This document shows, one piece after another, positions 43,876 to 56,395 of a stretch of DNA of 64,000 nt. Origin of the DNA: Whitmania pigra (lineage: Eukaryota > Annelida > Clitellata > Hirudinida > Haemopidae); assembly GCA_021613335.1 (NCBI GenBank), contig JAJTWR010000481.1, positions 31,001 to 95,000 of the forward strand, given 5' to 3'. The notes beneath the pieces were generated by a model. The model had not been told where the DNA came from, did not search any database, and saw only the letters and a program-made list of their open reading frames with translations. Positions within the stretch are counted from its first letter, which is position 1; every line of letters begins with the position of its first letter. Made by a program: the position numbers and the translations under genes.

Positions 43876-44520
43876 ATTTACATCCTCTTTTTGATCTTCT
43901 TTTGCGATATTTCTGTGAATTAGTAAGAAAATCAGCATTTCCATGCTATTGAAATGTAATATGATATTGTTATGAAACTTAATGTGAAACTTGCCTAAGA
44001 GGTATCAAATGTGGTTTTAAGAAATTTTATTTTTATTAACTTTAAATTAATTTTAGCTATTTCGCTTCAACTGTCTAAATTAGCTTTTTATTTCTTACCG
44101 GAATTTTACTTTTAGAAGAATGTGTTAGTAGTTGTTGCTAAATAAATGAATTATCGTTGATGACGTGTTTGTAAGGACTTGCTGGATAAAGTCTTGCAAG
44201 AGCGAAAGACTAAGGGAAGTTGATATGCGAATGCGAATGTAAATTGCCATTAATGGTCATGAAATTTGCTAAAACGAAAGCAAAAGAGACGATATATCTT
44301 TAGGAAGCTACCTTATGATGTCATTATTACGACTATTCTTCTTAATCTCATTCCCCCACCATAATCATCGATAACACATTTCTAACTAGAGCTCTTTCGA
44401 TAATTCAATGTATTATTAATTTTTCAAAATAAACAAAAATAATAAAAACAGCAATAATAATGGCGATGTAGTCGTTAATAATAACAGAAATTATAATGAG
44501 CAGAAAGTCGATACTGCGAA

Positions 44521-44830
44521 AACGTTCCGGTGACGTCACACGCAATCTTCGATGACGTCATTTTGTTTGGAGCCTCTTGATTGGATATTTTCGATTATGC
44601 CGATGAAGACTGATGGGGGACCTAATGACTATGATGATGTTGATAATGATGATGATGTTGGTAATGATGATGATATTTCCATTACAATAAGGGTTAAGTT
44701 GGCTGCCTTGGTCCTCATGGAGATTTTCGTTGCCATGGGAACCCTTTAATTACCCTCTTCAAAAGGACCAGATAATGCTGCCTCGACTTCCGGTCAACAT
44801 GGCGACGTTGGTGACGTACTTCCGGTCCAG
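44521..44830. promoter_or_regulatory. Promoter-like cluster: two CREs, two ETS sites, YY1-like motif
   Basis: The full CRE palindrome TGACGTCA occurs at 44531-44538 and 44553-44560. At 44786-44825 ACTTCCGG occurs twice, enclosing AACATGGCGAC (YY1-like) and a TGACGTAC half-site. This combination is characteristic of animal housekeeping promoters. The nearest mapped start is the minus-strand ATG at 43875, some 650-950 bases away; an unmapped 5' exon is likely. A 65-codon plus-strand ORF at 44552-44749 overlaps but looks non-coding. Confidence 0.5.
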
Positions 44831-45123
44831 TGGGTTTAAAAAGTGACATAAAAGATCGTCCGTGCCTTTATTGACGTGCATCATCAAGCTAAGTGTGTGG
44901 TTGCCACTGATAATAATGCTAATAATGCTAACAACAACAATAACAAAAATAACAACAACAACAATGTAAACACACCAAAATCGACCGATCTTAAAATCCC
45001 TGCTATGCTACTCTGCTTCCATGATTAACGATCTCCTTGGTCTCCTTGGCAACCACAGGTGCTGCTGCTAGCGACGGTTGGAACTTCACTTTGCAATCCA
45101 CCATTCCATTTAACAGCGAGGTC

Positions 45124-45410
45124 ATGCTGATAATAAGACGATGATGATAATAAGATGATGATGATGATAAGATGATGTTGATGATGATGATAGTAAGATG
45201 ATGATGATAAGATGATGATGATGATGATAAGATGATGTTGATAATAAGATGATGATGATGATGATAAGATGATGTTGATAATAATAAGATGATGATGATG
45301 ATGATAAGATGATGATGGTAATAAGATGATGATGATAGTAAGATGATGATGATGATGATGATAAGATGATGTTGATAATAAGATGATGTTAGTAATGCCT
45401 ATGATAAAGA
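45124..45410. repeat. Compound (GAT)n/(AAGATGATG) microsatellite
   Basis: GAT triplets interrupted regularly by AAGATGATG, ATAATAAG and GTTGATAATAAG motifs, giving a higher-order pattern of about 15-36 bases. The minus-strand His/Ile/Ser ORF spanning it is an artefact. Confidence 0.9.
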
Positions 45411-45497
45411 TGATGGTCATTAGAGCTTTTTAATAGCAAATCCTGAGAACATCTAAAATATTCACATCTTTAAATAAGTAATGCGGAAATGGGATCA

Positions 45498-45600
45498 TTA
45501 TCTTTATTGGAGGATTATATAAATATATAATTATCTTTATTGGAGGATTACATAAATATATAATTATCTTTATTGGAGGATTACATAAATATATAATTAT
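45498..45600. repeat. 33-bp tandem repeat, three copies
   Basis: TTATCTTTATTGGAGGATTA followed by (T/C)ATAAATATATAA, three nearly identical 33-base copies (one T/C difference). Confidence 0.93.
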
Positions 45601-45805
45601 TTGGGAATAATGATCGTAATCTTATGATTATCCATATTTGTGTACCTACGTCTATAGAAATTATAATGTGCATTAATAATGTTTACAAATTGTCACCAAT
45701 TTAGTGAAAAGATTATTTTAACAATTTAGTTTAATATTAATAGATATTCAAGCTGAAATGAATAATATTTAAAACTAGAAGTTGAACAAATAAACATGTG
45801 ATGAT

Positions 45806-45819
45806 GATGATTATTATTA

Positions 45820-45909
<90 letters not shown>

Positions 45910-45933
45910 TATTATTATTATTATTATTATTAC

Positions 45934-45983
<50 letters not shown>

Positions 45984-45997
45984 TATTATTATTATTA

Positions 45998-46091
<94 letters not shown>

Positions 46092-46092
46092 T
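45806..46092. repeat. (ATT)n microsatellite, about 285 bp
   Basis: ATT copies with four or five one-base slips (ATTATATT) and rare GTT/ACT variants. Homopolymer ORFs here are not genes. Confidence 0.97.
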
Positions 46093-47215
46093 CCAACACC
46101 AAAATGTCATTCAATCATCCATCAATTCAGCTATCCATCTCTGCAGTTAGACAAAGGGTGGTAATTACACAATTATTCTATGTAAATTACTAATTAATAT
46201 TCAATTACACAATTATTTTTCCAAGTCGACGAATGTCACTGAGAGGAGAACTAACTAGTTGTCCGGGACCCTGCGATTTTTTAGAATTTTGAAAAATCTT
46301 AGTTAATTAAGCACCTTTTATGACTTAGCATGTATAATAATATTATTGCTTTTATTTTAATGTTTACCTATTCAACTGCTGATAAAGCATAGAAAATACA
46401 GACATTTTTATCAAGCAATGAGCACAAGTTTTATTAGCAAACAAGTGAGTGCTTCATCATTTGTTTTGCTAACAAACCTGCCAACTTTCACTTAACAGGT
46501 CATATTTATAAGTTACTTCATGTTTTCCTTTAATAGTCCGATGTGAGAGTAATCAAGAACAATGTCTACCAACATCATCTTGAGTTTTTTCCTTTCAAAA
46601 TTTTAATGGCTATTAGAAGAAGCTCGTAAAACTCAAAATAGAAATTATTATTTCTCCCGCTAGATGGAAAAATGCCCGGCTGAGCTCTTTGGAATGGTCA
46701 ATCTTTCATCAAAAGTCCATCTTTCATTTTGTATATGAACGCATTTCTTAATTTTTCATCACTTCATCCGTCATCATTCTTGGTGAAATATCATTTTTGG
46801 CCTTTATTTCCAAGAGTTTCAAACGGAAACGAAAAGTCACGGGGTCGATCGACATGGGAGAGAATTTTAAATAATTTGATTTTTATACAGGAATATTATT
46901 TTTTAAATATTAAATATTATAAAATAAGTAAATACGTAAGTAAATATATTTACTGATAACAAAGTTGATGATATCTCATGTATTAGGCAATTTATTTTTC
47001 TTGTGAATTCAGCAAGCAATACTGATGACGTTTTGAATTTATACAGTAGGTCAACAAGTCAAAAGACTTCAAAAGTAAGGCCTACATTAACTCTTGGCAA
47101 GTTCATTTGAATTTCAGATGGCTTGCATAAGATTGTGGAAATCAACTCGGTTCAATTGTTTCAGCTACCAAGTCTCTTGCACATCCATTCATTTTACAAG
47201 AATACATTGCTCGCA

Positions 47216-47395
47216 AACATCCGCACGTCATCCACAACATCAACACGTCATCCACAACATCAACACGTCACCCACAACATCCACACGTCATCCACAACAT
47301 CCACACGTCATCCACAACATCAACACGTCACCCACAACATCCACACGTCATCCACAACATCAACACGTCATCCACAACATCAATACACCAGCCAG
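47216..47395. repeat. 20-bp minisatellite, about nine copies
   Basis: Unit CGTCATCCACAACATCAACA with C/T and A/C variants (CACCC, ATCCAC) in alternating order, suggesting a 40- or 60-base higher-order repeat. All plus-strand frames stay open because the unit has no stops, so the 118- and 137-codon ORFs across it are not good evidence of coding. Confidence 0.93.
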
Positions 47396-48185
47396 GCTTG
47401 CATTTCTTCCATGGCAACTCCAATTATTCGCATACAGACTGCTTTCTTGAATGCCATAAAAGACTTTTCCTCAGTTTTCGTTTATTGCTTGGAGTTACAC
47501 GTAGCTCCGAAAATTGTTTGCTTTCTGGATGGATAAATCTAAGTTGAGTTAATGGTTAGATTTATAAACGGTTCAATCTTGAAATTAATTAGCAGAAAAG
47601 GCAGAACAATTAAGTAAATTAAAATACCGATTGGTGAACAGAGTAAGTATAAATAAGTACACGGAGTAAGTATGAATAAGTACATAGAGTAAATATGAAT
47701 AAGTACACATAGTAAGTGAATGAACGAACAACAAATCTTCCCGGGCATGACCAGACATCTCGCATCGATCACGCGAGGGAGAAATTAAGCATAAATTTCT
47801 TTCTGATTGACGTCAATGGTGTCCTGAATAACAGGTGAAATGAACTTGGCAACTGTTCATATTGACTTTCCGAGTGTGGATGGAGCGCCTGGTAAATGTT
47901 GCATCCCTTTTCGAAAACGTCACAAATTCTTCAATATGTGTCCCAATTCACGATGAGGTATATAACATTTTGTAAAGATTTAAAGATTTATTAAAGTTAA
48001 GCTATGGGTGTTTGACATAAGTCTAAGTACACGTCTCAGACTATATCACTAAATGACATCTATTTGTGGTTGTTAAGATGCCAACGAAACCCAAGAAATA
48101 ATGGTTTGTGAATAGGTAGAAGAATGTGGGTTAAGAGTGTGTGACGAGACATAGCTGGCAGTGGACGCTTGCATGGTCTTCTGAC

Positions 48186-48290
48186 GGCAATATAAGCACA
48201 AAACAAGTCTTAAAGAGACTGCGTCATCCGCTTGTGACATCGCTATTTCTTCTTCATTAACTCAATTTCAGATCAATAAGGATGGGTTGG
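48186..48290 (+). promoter_or_regulatory. Possible promoter and 5' UTR exon of the acidic-protein gene
   Basis: A TATA-like CAATATAAGC (48189-48198) is followed by a stretch ending ATGGGTTG|GTAAGT at 48289. An acceptor at about 48520 (ACGTTGCAG) would splice it to a leader in front of the ATG at 48653. Inferred from signals only. Confidence 0.3.
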
Positions 48291-48652
48291 TAAGTTTTTT
48301 CTATATTTATAAATTATTTGGTTGAAATAATTAATAACATAGTAACAAATTTTACACAAATTTCTTATTTCAGAATAAAATTTAATTCGTAGATATTTCA
48401 CCAATTATCACTGCATCTAAAATACTAAAAATCTCATATTTTATTTTGTTGACTGAAATATATAAAACATTGGCATAATTTCGTTTACAGTAATAATTTT
48501 TGTGAACATTTACGTTGCAGACCTTACAGTGAGAAAACTTTTCGTAAAAGAGAAAAATCCTGAAAGCTTGGACAAAAAATTAAAATAAACAACAAATAAA
48601 CAGATCAAGTGTTAAAAATTAAATAAACAGATCAAGTGTTCAAAACTCCACT

Positions 48653-50599
48653 ATGTCGTCGAAAGTGGTGCACGGGCCTAAGCTTTTCTCGGGGTCGAAA
48701 GTCCACGATTCCGTTTTGCCCCGGCACCAGATTTGGTTTTCTTCTTTCGACAAATCCTCACCCACTCCTCGAAAGGCCACGTCGACCTCGTTTTGCGTAA
48801 ATGCGCTACGTTTCGAAAACGCGGACAAATCTTGCATCAGCGACGAAAACAACAATTCGTCGAGTAAGTTCACCGAAAACGACTCTTTTGACGGCAACTG
48901 CAACGTTTGTGCAACAAATTTGTACAACAGCAAGGGACACGTGGACGTCATCAACCTCTCAAAAGATGTCTCTTCGATTCTCGGGCAAACTTCAAAGATG
49001 AATAAACAAGCCACTTCGTCTTTTAAGTCGGAATCATTATTCGTCTACTCGGACAGCACTTGTTCTTCAAATGAGGAATCTCGAGTCCAAAGAGGATCGA
49101 AACATCTCTATTGCAACCCTTTCCTGGAGGATGAGGAATATGGAAACTTTGGAGACGGTTGTCAGACATCGGCCACAATTAAGCACAACAAGTCAAAAGT
49201 AGATCAAACAGAACCATCAGCGATGTCCAGAGATGAAAGAGTGAACAGCTGTAACAACAAAATCTCTCAGAATGGATCGATGCTCGTCGTCAACAAATCA
49301 TACTTTGGTTGCAACAACAACAACAACACGAAAATGAAGTCGGTATCAACCACAATTTTACTCTGGCAAGCGACAACAACAACAAATGGGAACTCGGTGG
49401 TGTCATCGAGCAAGAGACAGATGCAGTTGTTGCGAGAAGTTTAAGCAACGAAAACGTGAAGAAAGCCAAGAAATCAAAGAGAGACAAGATCAACAAAATG
49501 GTCAAACAGGGAGCAAGGAACTACCCTGCCTACCTGAAGCTCATTTACACCGGAGATTCTGAACATTCCTCTGACGATGACGTAGCGAATCATCAAAACT
49601 CGCCAAATGAAAATCAGTTAGCAAGTGGAAAAGTAGCAAATGAACCTTCCAAAGACTTCCATGGCAACGACGAGCAGCACAAGGCCACACCGAAAGGAAT
49701 CTATGATAGAATCAGTCTTTTCATTGACGACGACGACGACGACGATGAAGAAAACTCAACTTCTGACAGAGCAGCAGAGAAACTGGACAGAAATATTTTT
49801 CTTGAAAAAGAGGACAAGAGCTGGAAAGGAGGAAAGTTGGCTGGTAATAATGATGTCATGATTAATGAGGACGGAGCTCGCAATAACTCCACTGATGGCC
49901 CCGGTCCAAATCCAAGCGAAGGGCTCCAGAGAAAGAATAATGATTTTCAAGCAAAGGATGTTCATGATGATGATGAGGAGAAGGATGAGGATGATGATGA
50001 TGATGATGGTAACGAGGTCGGTTGTCTTGGCAACGATAATGCCGTCAGCGTATCTAACGCCATCGTTGAATACGCGTTGAAGACGGGACTGACCAATGGC
50101 GATGATGATAGCGATCATTATGCTCTCAATGAGGGGGAGGAAGACTATGACGATGAGGATGATGATGATGATGATGAAGAAGAAGATGATTATGACGATG
50201 AGGATGATGATGAGGAAGATGGAGTGCTGTTGAAAAATAGGAGCGACTCTCTTCAGATGATCAAGCGAGGGAGGTTTATTGACGGAGGAAACGGAGGTCG
50301 TCATGGCAACGGCAATGATGATGACGATCTTAACCGAGATGAGGATGAAGACGACGATGACGGAAACGAGGAACTTAACAGAACTGATGCCATTGATAAA
50401 GGTTTGTTCTGCTTGTTCACAGCATCACCTTTGTAATCATCAACATCTGTAATTGTATTTAGCCGATCTTCTGAGAGACTGATGTACACTTTACGTAGCA
50501 GTATTTTATTAACAACCTCAACACAACCTGGTGAATCGAACATCAATGAATTCCTTAATGTCTCCACTACCTGAGTGCGGTGCATGCGGATTCTTCAAA

Positions 50600-50646
<47 letters not shown>

Positions 50647-50669
50647 TATTATTATTATTATTATTATTA

Positions 50670-50710
<41 letters not shown>

Positions 50711-50764
50711 ATTATTATATTATTATTATTATTATTATTATATTATTATTATTATTATTATATG

Positions 50765-50806
<42 letters not shown>

Positions 50807-52307
50807 GTTATTATTATTATTATTATTGTTATTATTATTAATACAGCAGCAATTTAACCGAGATGCAACCCGTAAACCATAAACTTCAACTTCATCATTT
50901 CATCATTCACATTATTTAAAATCTAACCACAACAAAGATAAAAATACTGTGAGATCTTATTTGCATATTCACGATTTCTCTTTTGAATAATAAATTGGCC
51001 ACGCCGTCCAATGACATTCAAATACTGACTGATCTCTATTCGCCAAATAATACAATTCATAAATACCAAAAAATAGATACCAAGGATTTAATATGCTTAA
51101 AAAGTTGTCAATGTATTTTAATCTTTTTTTAAAATTGTCTCCAAATCCTTACAAATGAAAGGGCCGGGATTTCGCTAAACCGCAATATATCGTCATTCGT
51201 TTTAAACGCAGTCTGTTTCAACTAAGCTTGCAATTTTAACTCCAATTCGTTGAATAAAAATAAAAATAAAAATAAAAATAAAAATAAAATTAAATTAAAA
51301 ACAAATCTTATTCAGTCTCATGACGTCATCGGTTTGGAGAAGATGACAAATGGAGAATGTCATACTATCAGCGACCTAAAAATAGCTATTCATTTCTGAG
51401 ATATAAATAGCGAACCAATAAGAAATTGCCAGAAACTTGTATGCACGGATTTTGTTTGTCAATTTAAATTAATACTTTTAAATAAATAAATGGTTGGCTT
51501 CGTCTACGTCTTTCTGCTAACATCATTTTATTATAATGTAATAACATTATTTTATTATAATTTAATAATATTATTTTGTTAAACATCTTATGAGGTTATC
51601 TTAACCGGCCTCCATTTCTTAAAAATCTTTCAGTTCCTTTTTGATTGGCTTCTGCAAACTGGAGCAGGTTGTGAGATGATCCATTGTGACTCGATCTTTG
51701 GGGACCTGCAAATCCGTCATGAGAGTCGGATCAGGAAACAAAACTTAATGCATATCTCGAGCCTGCCTTCTAAGTGGAAAGGTCGCCGAGGCGAATAGTA
51801 GACCACTCATTTCTTCACTCACTCATTCACTCACTCACTCACTCACCACTCACTCACTCACTCACTCACTCACTCACTCACTCACTCACTCACTCACCAC
51901 TCACTCACTCACTCACTCACTCACTCACTCACTCACTCACTCACTCACTCACTCACTCACTCACTCACTCACTCACTCCTCACTCACTCACTCACTCACT
52001 CACTCACTCACTCACTCACTCACTCACTCACTCACTCACTCACTCACTCACTCACTCACTCACTCACTCACTCACTCACTCACTCACTCACTCACTCACT
52101 CACTCACTCACTCACTCACTCACTCACTCACTCGCTCGCTCGCTCGCTCACTCACTCACTCACTCACTCACTCACTCACTCACTCACTCACTCTTGTACA
52201 ATGTCATAGCAAGTGAAACATCTGCTTCGAGAGAGGCTGAAAACAGAAATTTTTGCCAAGCAAATCCGATAAAAGCATTAATTAGAAAACTCTCCAAGAC
52301 GAATTGA
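48653..52307 (+). CDS. Very acidic, low-complexity protein; one reading-frame break; family unknown
   Basis: The main exon spans 48653-50401. The first part (MSSKVVHGPKLFSGSKVHDS on) is a Ser/Asn-rich frame that stays open to 49444. The second part is a different frame, open from 49255 through 50436, with a basic block (VKKAKKSKRDKINKMVKQGA), NYPAYLKLIYTGDSEHSSDD, and long Asp/Glu runs. The two overlap at 49255-49444 around a (CAA)n run (49312-49329), so a one- or two-base indel, sequence error or rare recoding event separates them. The exon appears to end AAAG|GTTTGT at 50401. A matching phase-1 exon 52210-52307 (ASETSASREAENRNFCQ, ending LIRKLSKTN) and AATAAA at 52506 follow. Nuclear, histone-chaperone-like chemistry is only a guess. 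I do not recognise the family. It may be a pseudogene. Confidence 0.5.
50603..50840. repeat. (ATT)n microsatellite in the acidic-gene intron
   Basis: About 240 bases of ATT with TATATT slips and a few GTT/GAT variants. Leu/Ile/Tyr ORFs are artefacts. Confidence 0.97.
51257..51291. repeat. (AAATA)n pentanucleotide/hexanucleotide repeat
   Basis: Six or so copies of AAAATA ending in AAAATTAAATT. Confidence 0.85.
51634..51798 (+). CDS. Possible terminal exon, unrecognised
   Basis: After a TCTTTCAG acceptor, 55 codons read FLFDWLLQTGAGCEMIHCDS, then FGDLQIRHESRIRKQ, ending GRRGE and TAG. Composition is coding-like and GC-richer than its surroundings. Phase 0 does not match the phase-1 donor of the acidic gene at 50401, so it is not its direct next exon. 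It could be an alternative or cassette exon, or chance. Confidence 0.25.
   Translation, partial: FLFDWLLQTGAGCEMIHCDSIFGDLQIRHESRIRKQNLMHISSLPSKWKGRRGE
51810..52195. repeat. (CACT)n tetranucleotide microsatellite, about 385 bp
   Basis: Near-perfect CACT with three one- or two-base slips (CACCACTC, CTCCTCAC) and a short GCTC block near 52132-52149. The HSLTHSLT ORF is an artefact. Confidence 0.97.
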
Positions 52308-52505
52308 CGACATCTCAGAGGAGTCCAGATTGCAAGCTGTCACTTACCATGCGGCTAATCTGCTGTGAAAATCCATTAGTTCATCGGCAGAACGTGGAGA
52401 ACAGCTTTCCTTTGTCTGGACAATCGCAAGTGCCAATCATTTCTGCTCTTTTTCATTCCGTTATATTTTTTACTTGTAATGAATGTATTGAAATATGTTT
52501 TTTAC

Positions 52506-52511
52506 AATAAA
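52506..52511 (+). terminator. Polyadenylation signal, probably of the acidic-protein gene
   Basis: AATAAA 199 bases after the TGA at 52305-52307 on the same strand. Confidence 0.4.
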
Positions 52512-52930
52512 AATGCCAAGCGAGAAAAGGCCAATTTATTTTTTAGCTTCGCTTAAGTTATGAAATGGCTTTTGATTTCTTTAAGAATAATATTATTGAT
52601 TAATGTCACATTTTGAAAAATGTTAATATTTTGGAATTTATCACATATTTTTTAATCAAAATGAACTTAATTTTCAAAAGCAACTTAATGTTCTTTTCGA
52701 TCGTCTAATCAGACATTCTGACAAATCGATATTCCTGCTAACGAACATTTATTTATTTTTAATTAAAAAGAAATATTTTCCAGATAAAAAAAAATAGCCT
52801 GTGTCAAGCTAGTGAAATGTTAAATTAATCCCTTAATGAAAGAAGAGTTTTAAATTGCGGTTTTATTTTTTCAAAACGTTTAAATGTCCTCATTTCGCTC
52901 TAAGTCATTTTCTCTTCCTTTACCTTGTAT

Positions 52931-53125
52931 TTAGAACATTTAGAGTAATATTCATTCAATCTAATCAATTTAGAACATTTAGAGTAATATTCATTCAATC
53001 TAATCAATTTAGAACATTTAGAGTAATATTCATTCAATCTAATCAATTTAGAACATTTAGAGTAATATTCATTCAATCTAATCAATTTAGAACATTTAGA
53101 GTAATATTTATTCAATCTAATCAAT
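52931..53125. repeat. 39-bp tandem repeat, five copies
   Basis: Five almost identical copies of a unit starting TTAGAACATTTAGAGTAATA and ending CAATCTAATCAAT; the last copy has one C-to-T change (TATTTATTC). The length is a multiple of three, so both strands show periodic 13-residue ORFs (FRTFRVIFIQSNQ and its antisense). Confidence 0.95.
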
Positions 53126-54540
53126 TTTATTCTTCAATGAGTTAGTTTTATTGATATAAAATTGATGAATGAATTTGTAGATGTAATAAATATAAATTGA
53201 AATAAACGGAATAATTTGTTTAAACAGATGAGAAACAAAGCCTCTGTTGAAAATACTGCTTTTTTGGGAACATGAATGGGAAGGACATTAAAAATATTCC
53301 AAATACCACAACTTTCCTTAGCTGCACCTGGATGTAACTGAGCCTGCAACAATAATTAAATATTAAACAAGTGGTAAAATGCGATTTGAATCATTAGTTT
53401 TCCTAGTATGCATTATATATTGTATTAATGTTAATATCGTACATGTTTTATGAGTGGCACATAATCATCAATATCAGCAACCATAGCATAATTACGGACT
53501 ATTGTTACCTGTATTTTGTGCCTCAGGTGCAAAGATGTATAGTTGTCCAATTATTGTATAAACTAATAAATATTTGAGCATCCAAACAAAGAATATAAAA
53601 AGAGGATAAGAAAAGAGAAGCTAAATAAATGAATGATCATCGCACGAATAATGCACATGACAAGATTTATGACGTCACAAGCGATCAAAAGGTGAAACAC
53701 CGCGGAGAACATAGCACCGGGGGAAAAATGGAATGGAGGAATGGATGAATGGAAGGATGGATGAATGGATGGACAAATGGAAAAGGTGATGATGAGATAA
53801 ATAGAAAAATAACATCGAAAGTACAAGGAAATTAAGGAAGTGACACTTCACTCACTCATTCACTCATTCACTCATTTGCTCACTCATTCTCCCATCCATT
53901 CAGCCATTGCTAATTAGAAGGTACCGCCTATTTAAGTGAGCACTAAACACTTGGAATGGAATTTATCCTTTGGCTCTTCCTGCTTTCCTGCTGCAGAACT
54001 GACGAACAGAGGACTTTCCACATCCATAAACCCCATTTGCCTTTGCCCGAGGAAAGCGCTAAAATTATTCAAACGTCCTACGCTTAATTGAGAGACAGGA
54101 GTTATTTTATTTTGAAGAATGTTTTATAAAAGAATTAACTTTAACCATATTCTCACTAAATGAATTCATTCATCGGATCCATTCATTCATGCATTCTTCG
54201 TAAGCTTTATTCACTCAACTAAACTTACTGAATCGTTGAAATCATTGCATTCACTTGTTGTGGCAGATGAAGTTCTCATCACAACATTTGTCTCCAACCC
54301 CTCCTCATTGCTTAGCATTATTCTTGTGAGGAATTGTTGGCTATTTAGAACCATCACCATCATCATCATAATGAAAATTATTACCATTATCGTCATCATC
54401 ATTATCAAATTCATGACCGTTATCATCTCCTCCCTCATTTTACTTTGGCCTTTTCAATTGACTCAACAAATACTCAGGGTTGCAATCACGGAAGTCAATC
54501 CATCACTGGAGACAATTTGATCTTTTCCATCGTTCGCTGT
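53126..54540. other. Intergenic, no gene recognised
   Basis: Short ORFs only. There is a TGACGTCA CRE palindrome near 53671, GGATGAAT-type degenerate repeats at 53735-53775, and ATTC/CACT-type short repeats at 53850-53905. Confidence 0.45.
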
Positions 54541-54558
54541 GTTTTATTATTAGACTCG

Positions 54559-54705
54559 CCATCATCATCACCATCAGCCACCATCCTCACCATCAGCCAT
54601 CATCATCACCATCAACCTCATCATCACAATCATCATCATCACCATCAGCCATCATCATCACCATCAGCCTTCATCATCATCATCATCAGCATCATTCACC
54701 ATCTA
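54559..54705. repeat. Degenerate CAT/CAC/CAG repeat
   Basis: Blocks of CATCATCACCATCAGC repeat irregularly, with about a 16-24-base higher-order period. Confidence 0.85.
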
Positions 54706-54861
54706 ATCTTCGTAGGTGGTTTTTATGTCTTCTGCTTATTATACTTTCTCTTTGAAGCCTCCATCTTCCAACTGGTCACGTGATTCTCGAACAAATGTAA
54801 CAAACTGCAAAGTATAAATGTTGCAAACAAGTCATTAATTATGTTATATCGTTGTTACCCA

Positions 54862-55245
<384 letters not shown>

Positions 55246-56040
55246 CCATCACTATCGGCATCATAATAGATCACAAGCAATCAAACTCTCTGGCATATTT
55301 GTCAAATATTCATAAACTGAAGTTTGCAATAAAAGTTATTACAATAATTTCGTAAATTTCATGAAGCTTATTGCAGTCGATCATTCCAAGACATGCATGC
55401 ACTTCACAAATGTATTCATGTTATCTATGTTAATGCACATAATTATATAATTAAATTACACATAAATTATTACAATTTAATGATATAAATGTATTAATGA
55501 TATTATAATAATATTATTAATATTAGTATAATTGGTTATATAAATAGTACAATGTTTACAAGACCACTTGCAGATGAGCTTCTTTACGATGGTTGAAAAC
55601 AATTCAAAAGAAGCACTTAAGAATTTTAAGGCACATTTCGCAGGTCATTTGAAAAGTCATCCGCAGACGTTTTGCAAACATTTTCCAGCATTTATTAATT
55701 TAAGATAAATAAAAAGCTAAACTATAAACATAATTGTATAATAGTGAAATTATTAAATGATTCAAAGGTTTACATGGAAAACAAATGTAAATATGAAATT
55801 AAACAGACCAACAAAATTACAAATTAATTAATATTATTTATGTTTCACCGACCTATGTAGAACATAAAAAATTCATTTTCCAAAATAGTAAGCCATTCAA
55901 TGTTCCCGGGCTATATGTAATATGTTAAATATGTTAAATATTATCTTCTTGTTATTTCAATTGGCACCCCGACAAAACAGCCCCGTCAAAATATAACATA
56001 AGAAACACTAGAGTCTAAAATTTCTATCCACTATTAACTA

Positions 56041-56250
56041 TTATAACAGCTTTTTCATCGTTTCACTAGTCGATGCTAAAACATCAATGATTTCATTGTT
56101 ATTGATTCTTGAAAAAGAGTCTTTCTCACGAGACATCAGCATGAATGATCGTAGAATTGACTGGATCAGAAAATTTCTTAATCTGCTCAAAACGTATTTC
56201 AATTTTGAAAAGGACCCCTCACAAGCAACTTGTGATCAGGATAATGTAAG
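56041..56250 (-). pseudogene. hAT transposase C-terminal (dimerisation) remnant
   Basis: The minus-strand translation reads ACEGSFSKLKYVLSRLRNFL, then FMLMSREKDSFSRIN, NNEIIDVLASTSETMKK and a stop. This matches the hAT C-terminal dimerisation block, whose family pattern is CERSFSKLK...LRS.M.Q.RL..L.L..IE. An in-frame TGA at 56236-56238 lies three codons before the ACEGSF motif, where intact members read L..P.S.A.CERSF. Everything N-terminal of this is missing. Non-functional. Confidence 0.7.
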
Positions 56251-56395
56251 CCAGATACACATTTGAATAAGCAAGACTATGCAAATTAAACATCTGGAGA
56301 ACAATAATAACAACAAACAATACTCAAAACGGTCAAAGCATTCAATCCACTAATTTCGAATTAAATTTTGATTCAGTTTCACAACATTTTTTATT

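Larger units (their letters stand above)
43876..48244. other. Intergenic region with several repeats
   Basis: Apart from the promoter-like cluster and the arrays listed separately, no gene is recognised. 46200-47220 is AT-rich with only short ORFs. ORFs crossing 45025-45420 and 45798-46193 are repeat translations. Confidence 0.5.

Noticed and set aside
45025..45420. 131-codon minus-strand ORF with His/Ile/Ser runs
   Set aside because: Mostly a GAT microsatellite read in antisense.
51774..52307. 177-codon HSLTHSLT ORF
   Set aside because: Translation of the CACT array. Only its last part (from 52210) has exon-like features and is listed with the acidic gene.
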